Below are positions 57,901 to 64,000 of a stretch of DNA of 64,000 bases, one piece after another; positions within the stretch are counted from its first letter, which is position 1; the number at the start of each line of letters is the position of its first letter. The position numbers were made by a program, and so were the translations under genes. The stretch comes from Ovis canadensis (taxonomy: Eukaryota > Chordata > Mammalia > Artiodactyla > Bovidae). Below the pieces are notes generated by a model. It did not search any database and was not told where the DNA came from. It saw only the letters and a list, made by a program, of their open reading frames with translations. The stretch spans positions 133,769,384-133,833,383 of the forward strand of contig NC_091250.1 of NCBI RefSeq assembly GCF_042477335.2. The letters run 5' to 3'.

Positions 57901-60900
57901 CGAGGGGGACGTCAAGAGCGGCAGGCCGGAGGGCCCTCAGGACAGCTGGGAGCAGTGCCCTGGTGCTCGCTGAGCAGGCGGCAGGCCGGGCCGGGCCCGA
58001 GCGGCAGGCTGCCCTCTGGACCGGAGAACGGTTGGCACGCGCTTCCCACGGTGCCCATGGGGTCTGAGCCAGAACCCAGCTGCATTAACTCATGCTGGGA
58101 AAGGGGGCCTGCGTCCAGGACCCCCCGGCGGGTGGCAGGCGCGGCGCCCCACCTCCCCCCCAGCTGCACCGCCTGTGCAGGAGTCTGCCCCAGGAGTGGC
58201 CACGGCCGGCGCTGCTGCAGCGTGGGCTCGGGGCTCCGGCCTCTGCGAGGCTCTTCCTGTTGCCCCAGGCCAGGTGCCCGGAGGGCGGGTGGGGCGGCCA
58301 CTGGCGTGGGTGCGTCTGCCCCCACGAGGCCCCCTGACCCTGACCGCTTGGCTGCCCCAATGGTGACACCCACCTCCGCCCGCTGTGCAGGTTCTCCGGG
58401 GGGACCGCTGCCCCACGATGGAAGCGTCCCCCGAGTACACGGAGCGGGGCGGGCGGCTGTTGCTGGTCCGACGGCGCCCCCCGCCGTCCCCGGGCCTGGG
58501 CGAGGCCCTGAAGGCTGGGCTGCGGCGGAGCTGTGCCTGCAGCGTGCAGGGCGCCTGGGCGCAGCTGCAGGCCCTGTTCCCCGCCATCTGCTGGCTCCGC
58601 CAGTACCGGCCCCGGGAAGCACTGGCGGGCGACATCATGTCCGGGCTGGTCGTCGGCATCATCCTGGTGCCGCAGGCCATCGCCTACTCGCTGCTGGCCG
58701 GGCTGCAGCCCGCCTACAGCCTCTACACGGCCTTCTTTGCGAACCTCATCTACTTCGTCATGGGCACCTCACGCCACGTCTCCGTGGGCATCTTCAGCCT
58801 GCTCTCCCTCATGGTGGGCCAGGTGGTGGACCGCGAACTCCTGCTGGCTGGCTTCGACCCCGTCCAGGATGGCCCAGGGCCCGGGGCCAACCACAGCAGC
58901 CTCAACAGCTCGGCAGCCGTGCTGGCACTCGGGCTGCAGGACTGCGCGCGGGACTGCTACGCCATCCGCGTGGCCACCGCCCTCACGCTGGTGGCCGGGG
59001 TTTACCAGGTGAGGGGCTGTGCCTGCGCCCCCACGGGGAGCCTGTCCGGGTGGCCGGGGGCCGTGGCCCCGGGCCCAGGCATGCCCCACTGCCCCACCTG
59101 GCCCCACCTGCCCCCTGGCTTCCTGTCCCAAGTGGGACCCTGGGGCCCACCTGCCTTCCTGAGGCCTCCCCGGACCCGGGCACCTACCTCTTCCCAAAGG
59201 CCACCCCAGTCCCTGCCCTCAGCTCTCCTGGGAGGGGGGTGGCGTGCCTTCCGACTCCTGGAGTCCCCATCTGTGAGGCTGTGCTGCGCCCTGTGGACAT
59301 GGCGTGCGCTCCAGCGTCTGCTGGGCCGCCTCGTGTGGGCCCCAGGGAGACAGGCAGTGTGAGGGCGGGGTGGGGCTGTCCGCCTGCAGCTGCGGCTTGT
59401 CCACAGGTTCTCATGGGCATCCTCGGGCTGGGCTTCGTGTCCGCCTACCTCTCGCAGCCGCTGCTGGACGGCTTTGCCATGGGGGCCTCGGTGACCATCC
59501 TGACCTCCCAGCTCCGGCACCTGCTGGGCGTGCGGGTCCCGCGGCACCAGGGGCCGGGCCTGGTGGTCAGCACGTGGCTGAGCCTGCTGCGCAGTGCCGG
59601 GCAGGCCAACCTGTGTGACGTGCTCACCAGCGCTGTGTGCCTGGCCGTGCTGCTGGCCGCCAAGGAGCTCTCGGACCGTTTCCGGCACCGCCTGAGGGTG
59701 CCGCTGCCCGCCGAGCTGCTGGTGATCGTGGTGGCCACGCTCGTGTCCCACTTCGGGCAGTTCCACGGGCGCTTCGGCTCTAGCGTGGCGGGTGACATCC
59801 CCACCGGCTTCGTGGCCCCACGGGTGCCAGACGCAGGGCTGATGTGGCGGGTGGCGCTGGACGCCGCCTCCCTGGCCCTCGTGGGCTCCGCTTTCTCCAT
59901 CTCGCTGGCGGAGATGTTCGCCCGCAGCCACGGCTACACCGTGCGCGCCAACCAGGAGCTCCTGGCCGTGGGCTGCTGCAACGTGCTGCCCGCCTTCTTC
60001 CACTGCTTCGCCACGAGCGCCGCGCTGGCCAAGAGCCTGGTGAAGACGGCGACAGGCTGCCGCACGCAGCTGTCCAGCGTGGTCAGCGCCGCCGTGGTGC
60101 TGCTGGTGCTCCTGGTTCTGGCGCCGCTGTTCCGGGACCTGCAGCGGAGCGTGCTGGCCTGCGTCATCGTGGTCAGCCTGCGCGGGGCCCTGCGCAAGGT
60201 GCGGGACGTCCCCCGCCTGTGGCGGCTCAGCCCCGCCGACGCGCTGGTCTGGGTGGCCACGGCCGCCACCTGCGTGCTGGTCAGCACCGAGGCCGGGCTC
60301 CTGGCCGGCGCCCTGCTTTCGCTGCTCAGCCTGGCCGGCCGCACCCGCCGCCCGCGCGCTGCCCTGCTCGCCCGCGCCGGGGGCTCCAGCTTCTTCGGGG
60401 ACCCGGCGGAGTTTGAGGGCCTGGCCCCTGAGCCGGGCGTGCAGGTGTTCCGCTTCACGGGGCCGCTCCATTACGCCAACAAAGACTTCTTCCTGCAGTC
60501 GCTGTACAGCCTCACGGGGCTGGACGCGGGCTGCGCGGTCGCCAGGAGGAAGGAGGGGGGCCCCGGGCTGGGGGCCGGCGCGGGAGGCCCCGCGGGGGGC
60601 AGGGACCCGGGCTCCGGCAGCGGCGCAGCCTCGCTGGTGCCCGCGGCGGCCCGCTTCCACGCGGTGGTCATCGACTGTGCCCCGCTGCTGTTCCTGGACG
60701 TGGCCGGCCTGGCCACACTGCAGGAGCTGCATCGAGACTATGGGGCCTTGGGCATCAGCCTGCTCCTGGCCTGCTGCAACCCCTCGGTAACGGACACACT
60801 GAGGAGAGGCGGCTTCCTTGGGGAGGACCAGGGGGACGCGGCTGAGGACGGGCAGCTGTTCCCCAGCGTGCACTGTGCCGTGCAGGCGGCCCACGCCCGC

Positions 60901-62639
60901 CACCAAGAGCTGGCAGCCGCCAACTCCATCCTCTAGCGGAGCCAGCGCCCACGGCCAGCCCCCACGCCCATGCCTGTCACGGCGCCCCGAGACAGACGCC
61001 GCCCCGGCGTCACGCCAGGCACGGCGCTGTGCGCCCACGGTCCCTGGGGCCAGTCTGACACTTGGCATCCTGTCTCGCTTGGAGGACCCTGAGGCAGTCA
61101 CCTGGCGTTCGAGGTGCCAAAAGGACATCGGTCCCTTGAGCCGCCAGCCCCCACCCCCCGGTGAGAGCTGGCTGCTCTGGCCAGGACGTGAGGGTCTCTG
61201 TGTCTAGGAAACCCCACGCTGCACACACCCAAGTGTCTCTCACAGCGTGTACCTCAGCCCCGCTGGGCCTCGCAGGGCCAAAGGCAGCGGGACCAACATG
61301 CCTGCAGCCTGGGCCTGACGGGGCAACCCCGCACAGCCTGAGCAGAGCAAGTGTGCCCACTCGCTGCTGTGGGGTCCAGCCGTGCCTCCAGGGTGGCCGT
61401 CAGCAGGACGCCTGCTGTGCCCGAGGCAGGGGCTGCTGGGAGGGGGCCCTGCACTGTCCCTGCCCCACGCGGTCTTTGCCGAGAAGCAGAAGGGCAGTGG
61501 CTCCCTGGCGCAACACCCCCTCACTGAGCCCTGACCAGGGCGCATGCCGCACTGTCCTCCAGCCCAGACGCCACCTCCTCTCAGTCTTGCCCGTACCGCC
61601 CCCAGGGGCTCTGCCCAGCAGCCCAGCCCCTCCGTCACCCACCTGGCCGTGATGAGGTCCAGCAGCCAGTGGGTCCGAACCTGCTCAATGCCGCCATGAG
61701 GAACCGCGCCCACGTAGGCCAGGTTGAGCTGCTGATCCCAGCTGAGGTCATACCGGTCCGCCTGGCCGTGCGGCAGCGGGGGACTGGGGACAAAAAGAGG
61801 GGGGAGTGGAGCCATCAGTCCCCAGGGGAGGGGCTTGTGGAACAGCCTCCGCACACACCCCACCTGCAAACCCAGGGAAGGGACGGGGTGTGCCTTTCTG
61901 CCCATGAATTTTACTGCCCCTGACGTAATAAATCGGTCCCTAACGCCAGGACTGGGTGAAGCCTCAGGTTTATGGGGGTCAAGCGCTCCCGCGGAAGCCA
62001 TATCCCCACCTAAGCCCTGCCCGACCGTCAGCTCCAAGCCTGACAGAGGCCACTAGGGGCACCAGTCACGGGAACGGGTCCCACTGCAGGGTCGTGGGAG
62101 ACGCTGAGGTTGCCCCCTTGAGACGGTTCTAGGCCACAGCCCCTCCTGCAGCCTGGGGTGTCCTGGGCGGCCACCAGGCTCTTCAGACTCCTGGGGGTGA
62201 CCAGGCACCCCTGGGACCCAGCCCCTGACGGCAGGGGCAGCTGCTCAGCTGGAAAACCGCGGCTGCAGCGGTGGAAGCGTGGCACAGGGCCAGCAAACAG
62301 AGAGGAGCGCCCCACCCTGAGGGCCGTTCCGAAAGGAAGGAGGGAGCCGCGGTCCCCCTCACTCTGGGCGCCCGCTCCAGCTGCGACAAGGGGCCCCGGA
62401 GGCCCGGGTCGGGGAGGAGCGCGCGGCGGGCAGGCGCTGGCTGGTTGGGCCGCCGAGACCTCGGTGTCCCCGCGCGGAGCTCACCAGAAGCCGGTGCTCC
62501 TCCAGAAGGGCCGCAGGGGCCGCAGCGCGCGGGCCGCGTCCACGCGCACCAGGTGCGGGGCCTCGGCGGCCGCGAGCGCCGCCGCCCAAAGCGCGCCCAG
62601 AACGGCGAGCAGCGCGGCGGAGGGGCGCGGGGGACGCAT
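48869..62639 (-). CDS. IDUA: Alpha-L-iduronidase, spliced, 14 coding exons
   Basis: This lysosomal glycoside hydrolase (family GH39) removes terminal alpha-L-iduronic acid from dermatan and heparan sulfate. The exons (62485-62639, 61643-61783, 52137-52222, 51879-51986, 51506-51601, 51213-51415, 50945-51124, 50641-50857, 50130-50342, 49918-50039, 49704-49829, 49547-49623, 49099-49199, 48869-48975) join without a stop into 643 residues; human has 653. The start gives a signal peptide ([19 protein letters not shown]). The acid/base Glu lies in ETWNEPDHH (about 181) and the nucleophile Glu in IYNDEADPL (about 298). All six human N-glycosylation sequons are kept, and CNNGSNFF adds a seventh. The C-terminus is about nine residues shorter than in human. 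Intron 2 (9.4 kb) holds SLC26A1. Intron 11 uses a GC donor. Confidence 0.97.
49099..49199 (-). CDS. IDUA: IDUA exon 13
   Basis: 101 bp reading [19 protein letters not shown] to NLFVFSP. Acceptor TCCCCAG, donor GTGTGC. Confidence 0.92.
49547..49623 (-). CDS. IDUA: IDUA exon 12
   Basis: 77 bp reading [19 protein letters not shown] to DERVGS plus a split Lys codon. The donor GTGCGT was chosen over GTGAGT four bases downstream, because only the former keeps frame with exon 13. Confidence 0.88.
49704..49829 (-). CDS. IDUA: IDUA exon 11, followed by a GC donor
   Basis: 126 bp reading [19 protein letters not shown] to [10 protein letters not shown]. The exon end is CAG|GCAAGC. It is a GC donor, with the rest of the donor at consensus. 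Confidence 0.9.
49918..50039 (-). CDS. IDUA: IDUA exon 10
   Basis: 122 bp reading [19 protein letters not shown] to RRMRAAE. Acceptor CTCCGCAG, donor GAG|GTCCGC. Confidence 0.92.
50130..50342 (-). CDS. IDUA: IDUA exon 9
   Basis: 213 bp reading [19 protein letters not shown] to SLHGVPPGP. It keeps the sequons NHT and NRT. Donor GTGAGT. Confidence 0.94.
50641..50857 (-). CDS. IDUA: IDUA exon 8
   Basis: 217 bp reading [19 protein letters not shown] to [16 protein letters not shown]. It keeps the sequons NAS and NDT, the latter at the position of human Asn372, whose glycan reaches the active site. Donor GTGAGC. Confidence 0.95.
50945..51124 (-). CDS. IDUA: IDUA exon 7, nucleophile glutamate
   Basis: 180 bp, phase 0 at both ends, reading [19 protein letters not shown] to [10 protein letters not shown]. 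It contains IYNDEADPL with the catalytic nucleophile. Confidence 0.95.
51213..51415 (-). CDS. IDUA: IDUA exon 6
   Basis: 203 bp reading [19 protein letters not shown] to [12 protein letters not shown]. The segment CNNGSNFF creates an N-G-S sequon absent from human (HDGTNFF). Donor GTAGGC. Confidence 0.95.
51506..51601 (-). CDS. IDUA: IDUA exon 5, acid/base glutamate
   Basis: 96 bp reading [19 protein letters not shown] then [12 protein letters not shown]. It holds the catalytic NEP motif and the NVS sequon. Acceptor TTCTGCAG, donor GTGGGT. Confidence 0.95.
51879..51986 (-). CDS. IDUA: IDUA exon 4
   Basis: 108 bp reading [19 protein letters not shown] to LLARRYIG. Acceptor TGCTGCAG, donor GTGGGC, phase 1 at both ends. 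Confidence 0.94.
52137..52222 (-). CDS. IDUA: IDUA exon 3
   Basis: 86 bp reading [19 protein letters not shown] to NQLVPG. It keeps the NFT glycosylation sequon. The acceptor TTCCACAG follows the long intron 2, and the donor is GTAAGC. Confidence 0.93.
52650..53188. repeat. Minisatellite with palindromic core in IDUA intron 2
   Basis: About ten degenerate units of 40-60 bp, each with a C-rich CCCACCCCTCCCACT-type part and a core GTACTGTGGACACAGTAC. The core is a perfect inverted repeat of 8-bp arms around GA. Intact cores lie at 52660-52677, 52758-52775 and 52858-52875. Units decay toward the right end. Confidence 0.85.
53200..53410. repeat. Probable degraded L1 fragment
   Basis: The stretch around GGGACATTTGTTACCATTTT and CACACTGACATAATCG resembles a segment common in old mammalian L1 3' ends. 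Too diverged to name a subfamily. Confidence 0.4.
53500..55210. promoter_or_regulatory. SLC26A1: CpG island in IDUA intron 2, likely SLC26A1 promoter
   Basis: CpG-dense DNA far from either IDUA end. On the plus strand a strong donor, CAG|GTGAGT, follows base 54813. Together these suggest the non-coding first exon of SLC26A1 starts here and splices toward 58391. A small A/T-rich pocket (54040-54095) lies inside the island. Confidence 0.6.
54690..54813 (+). other. SLC26A1: Candidate SLC26A1 non-coding exon 1 (5' limit unknown)
   Basis: Defined only by its donor (CAG|GTGAGT after 54813) and its place in a CpG island. The acceptor at 58390 needs such an upstream exon. The start is approximate. 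Confidence 0.4.
57200..57360 (+). promoter_or_regulatory. Low-GC element with NF-E2/NRF2-like and HNF1-like sites
   Basis: Against a GC-rich background this block contains TGACTCAGCA (57314-57323), matching an NF-E2/antioxidant-response core. It also contains GTAAATGATTTAAC (57333-57346), close to an HNF1 palindrome with one extra base. A donor-like CAG|GTAACG follows base 57288. It lies about 1.1 kb upstream of the SLC26A1 start, so it could be a liver/kidney enhancer or an alternative first exon. Confidence 0.35.
57786..57852. repeat. CCCCAGGCCCCAGG-type simple tandem repeat
   Basis: Short CCAGGCC/CCCAGCC units repeated about nine times inside IDUA intron 2. Confidence 0.8.
58391..59008 (+). 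CDS. SLC26A1: SLC26A1 first coding exon
   Basis: The acceptor CTGTGCAG ends at 58390. 27 bases of 5' UTR precede the ATG at 58418. The exon ends VAGVYQ with donor CAG|GTGAGG, phase 0. It covers the N-terminus and the first transmembrane helices. Confidence 0.93.
58418..60936 (+). CDS. SLC26A1: Sulfate anion transporter 1 (SLC26 family), two coding exons
   Basis: This is a multi-pass anion exchanger for sulfate, oxalate and bicarbonate, on basolateral membranes of kidney tubule and on hepatocytes. Exons 58418-59008 and 59407-60936 join at phase 0 into 706 residues (human 701). The N-terminal half has the family signature region ([19 protein letters not shown], then [19 protein letters not shown]). 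A glycosylated loop follows (NHS and NSS sequons near 160-170), then the repeated membrane core. The C-terminal cytoplasmic STAS domain runs from about residue 520 to the end, with [19 protein letters not shown] and a Gly-rich variable insert. The gene lies wholly inside IDUA intron 2 on the opposite strand. The start was chosen at MEASPEY, just after an acceptor at 58390, by similarity to human MDESPEP. Confidence 0.97.
59407..60936 (+). CDS. SLC26A1: SLC26A1 second coding exon
   Basis: The acceptor TGTCCACAG ends at 59406. The exon reads [19 protein letters not shown] to the end, ELAAANSIL, with stop TAG at 60934-60936. It carries most of the membrane core and the STAS domain. Confidence 0.96.
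   Translation, partial: VLMGILGLGFVSAYLSQPLLDGFAMGASVTILTSQLRHLLGVRVPRHQGPGLVVSTWLSLLRSAGQANLCDVLTSAVCLAVLLAAKELSDRFRHRLRVPLPAELLVIVVATLVSHFGQFHGRFGSSVAGDIPTGFVAPRVPDAGLMWRVALDAASLALVGSAFSISLAEMFARSHGYTVRANQELLAVGCCNVLPAFFHCFATSAALAKSLVKTATGCRTQLSSVVSAAVVLLVLLVLAPLFRDLQRSVLACVIVVSLRGALRKVRDVPRLWRLSPADALVWVATAATCVLVSTEAGLLAGALLSLLSLAGRTRRPRAALLARAGGSSFFGDPAEFEGLAPEPGVQVFRFTGPLHYANKDFFLQSLYSLTGLDAGCAVARRKEGGPGLGAGAGGPAGGRDPGSGSGAASLVPAAARFHAVVIDCAPLLFLDVAGLATLQELHRDYGALGISLLLACCNPSVTDTLRRGGFLGEDQGDAAEDGQLFPSVHCAVQAAHARHQELAAANSIL
61643..61783 (-). CDS. IDUA: IDUA exon 2
   Basis: 141 bp reading [18 protein letters not shown] through HWLLDLITA. The acceptor is TCCCCAG and the donor GTGGGT. It is probably overlapped on the other strand by the SLC26A1 3' UTR. 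Confidence 0.95.
61927..61932 (+). terminator. SLC26A1: AATAAA polyadenylation hexamer
   Basis: Canonical hexamer on the SLC26A1 strand, about 990 bases past its stop codon, inside IDUA intron 1. Confidence 0.5.
62485..62639 (-). CDS. IDUA: IDUA exon 1, signal peptide
   Basis: ATG at 62637-62639, donor GTGAGC after base 62485, phase 2. It reads to [19 protein letters not shown]. An in-frame upstream ATG at 62667-62669 would add ten residues ([10 protein letters not shown]). The downstream start matches the human one and gives a proper signal peptide. Confidence 0.94.
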
Positions 62640-62965
62640 GGCGGGGGCGCGGGCGCGGGCGCACCCCAATCCCTGCAGACGCCCCCGGCGCTCTGCGCTC
62701 CGAGAGAGCCGAGGTCCACGCCCCGCCGCCCGGTTCCGCCTCCGGGTCGCGCGCCACGTGACCGCAGGCGCGGGGAGGGATCTCGGCGGGACCCGGGCAG
62801 GCGGGGTCAGCTCGGGGGCGGGCGTGGTGGCCGGGGCGGTGCCGGAGCGCGGCCGGGAGGGTCGGGTGGGGACGGTCGCGGGCGGTGGGCGTGGGGCCGC
62901 TGGCCGGGCTTCCGGGCGCCCGCAGCTCGGAAGCTGGAGCGCGTCTCTAGCCGAGGGCTGTGCCC
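62640..62965 (-). promoter_or_regulatory. IDUA: IDUA promoter with CLEAR-like element
   Basis: GC-rich, TATA-less DNA upstream of the IDUA start. GCCACGTGAC at 62753-62762, about 115 bp before the ATG, matches the palindromic CLEAR consensus GTCACGTGAC at nine of ten bases. That site is bound by TFEB/TFE3 at many lysosomal genes. The whole 62360-63060 stretch is a CpG island. Confidence 0.65.
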
Positions 62966-64000
62966 TGCTCCCGCGTCTGGAGCCCCTCCCTAACCCTAAG
63001 CCCTCCTTCCCCCGCGGCGGCGGGCACCGGCCCCTCCGTCCCCTCCCACGCGGCTTGGAAAGCGCTTGGGGGTGGTGTCAGGGCTTCAGAAGGTCGTCCG
63101 GGAAGTAGCCTAGCGCTCCGGCCGGGTGGCTGCGCCGTGGCTGAAACCGCGACGACTGGACGGTGCGGGGAGGTGACCAGATGTGGACCCATTTGGAAGG
63201 TGGGCTGGTGGCCCTTGGGAATTTGGCCGGAGCCACGTGGGGACCTGCGGTTTTCTGAGAGAGGAGCTGTTGTTAAGCAACCAGGGTGGCCCGGGGCCGG
63301 CGCTGCTTTTGAGAAGCGCAGCGGGCCCCTCTGTGGCGGGATGGGCAGCCTGGCCCATGGGTTGGGGGAGGTGGGGTCAGCGGCGTAAGTGTTTCAGCTC
63401 TGAATTGCACACGCACACTGCGAGCTTCTGTGCCAATGCACGTCCTCCGCCAGACATCTCGCGGCGCAGGGAGGGGCCTCCAGCCCCCACACTGGCCTCC
63501 CTTGACAGCAGAGCCCACCCGGAGTCCACCCTCGTCCGCAGTCCCCTGCGGTGAAGCCGGAGAGGAGCTGATCGCGCTCCAAGAGTGACTGACGCCGTCC
63601 GGCCACGGCATGGAGCCGAGCTGCGCGGCCGGAGAAGGACGAAGGCAGCAGAACCCAGGAGCGTCCCGGTGAAGGGCCCACGGCAGAGCCAGAGGGGGGC
63701 CTCCAACGCAGCTGGGGGGAAGGACCCCTCGCCTCCCAGAGCCGGGCAGCAGGGGGAGCACCGGGCTTCCGGCAGAAGCTACAGAGCGCGGAAGGGAAGG
63801 GAAAGCGAAGTCGGTTGCTGTCAGCCAGGTCGTCTAAACCCAGCACAGACTGTGCTTTGAGACGAGGCCAGAAGAGACGCTTCTGAGGCTCCAGCTCCGA
63901 GGACGTTCACCACCACCGACCCTCCCTGATGGCAACTGGCGTCCTTGCGGGGGGCGGGGACCCTCACGGGAAGGGAGGGCGCACAGCAGGAAGGCCTGCT
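62966..64000. other. Upstream of IDUA, no gene recognised
   Basis: GC-rich to mixed sequence at the window edge. The next mammalian gene on this side (DGKQ) is expected further right; none of its zinc-finger or kinase motifs appears here. Confidence 0.6.

Larger units (their letters stand above)
52223..61642 (-). other. IDUA: IDUA intron 2
   Basis: A 9.4-kb intron that hosts SLC26A1 on the other strand, a palindromic minisatellite (52650-53188), a probable L1 remnant (53200-53410), a CpG island and unique DNA. No additional IDUA exon is needed between exons 2 and 3, whose phases match. Confidence 0.93.
60937..61950 (+). other. SLC26A1: SLC26A1 3' UTR, predicted, with polyadenylation signal
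   Basis: The first AATAAA on the plus strand after the stop is at 61927-61932. If used, the UTR is about 1 kb and is antisense to all of IDUA exon 2 (61643-61783). Confidence 0.5.
62360..63060. promoter_or_regulatory. IDUA: CpG island over IDUA exon 1
   Basis: Frequent CpG and high GC cover exon 1 and about 400 bp upstream. Upstream genes could share the promoter region, but no exon of a neighbouring gene was recognised in it. Confidence 0.75.

Noticed and set aside
57526-60936. 1136-residue plus-strand open frame
   Set aside because: Only the part from 59407 is real (SLC26A1 second coding exon). The frame before it is GC-rich intron and non-coding DNA in a different frame from the true first coding exon.
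59002-61128. 708-residue minus-strand open frame opposite SLC26A1
   Set aside because: It is a shadow of the GC-rich third codon positions of SLC26A1, with low-complexity composition and no domain.
62667-62669. Upstream in-frame ATG of IDUA
   Set aside because: It would place [10 protein letters not shown] before a normal signal peptide. The downstream ATG matches the human start.

Overview
The window is vertebrate nuclear DNA from a ruminant, most likely a bovid. It carries spliced mammalian genes with GT-AG introns and GC-rich CpG islands. It also carries ruminant retroposons: BovB LINE copies, Bov-tA SINEs and CHR-type tRNA-Glu SINEs. The gene order, FGFRL1 then IDUA with SLC26A1 nested inside an IDUA intron, is the mammalian 4p16.3-type block, which lies on chromosome 6 in cattle and sheep. 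It appears here in reverse orientation. The exact species cannot be settled from the sequence alone.

Layout. 1-21.3 kb: GC-rich intergenic DNA downstream of FGFRL1. It has BovB 3' fragments (4.1-4.5, 7.2-7.5 and 7.6-8.15 kb), several small tandem repeats and no supported gene. 21.4-34.3 kb: FGFRL1 on the minus strand. Six coding exons could be read to the base (33357-33435, 24960-25232, 23799-23879, 23418-23702, 22978-23331, 22170-22624), giving 508 residues. The CpG-island promoter carries three copies of a composite E2F/CCAAT motif. 34.8-48.8 kb: intergenic DNA swollen by repeats: a Bov-tA, two CHR SINEs, L1 pieces, a nearly complete BovB folded by a twin-priming-type inversion, and a GGAT/GGAC satellite. 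48.9-62.64 kb: IDUA on the minus strand. All 14 coding exons were read (643 residues), including one GC-AG intron. 53.5-61.95 kb: SLC26A1 on the plus strand inside IDUA intron 2. It has two coding exons (58418-59008 and 59407-60936, 706 residues), a likely non-coding first exon in a CpG island near 54.8 kb, and a 3' UTR that probably runs antisense over IDUA exon 2. 62.6-64 kb: the IDUA promoter, with a near-perfect lysosomal CLEAR/E-box, then upstream DNA.

How the genes relate. IDUA removes terminal alpha-L-iduronate from dermatan and heparan sulfate in lysosomes. SLC26A1 exchanges sulfate, oxalate and bicarbonate across epithelial and hepatocyte membranes. FGFRL1 is a kinase-less FGF receptor that binds heparin and FGF ligands. 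All three touch sulfated glycosaminoglycan biology, but their linkage is an old vertebrate arrangement and is not evidence of an operon-like system.

I found no wholly new biological system. The items most worth a second look are the triplicated E2F/NF-Y promoter motif, the intron-6 minisatellite of FGFRL1 that stays open if retained, the antisense overlap of SLC26A1 with IDUA, the twin-primed BovB, and the palindromic minisatellite in IDUA intron 2.
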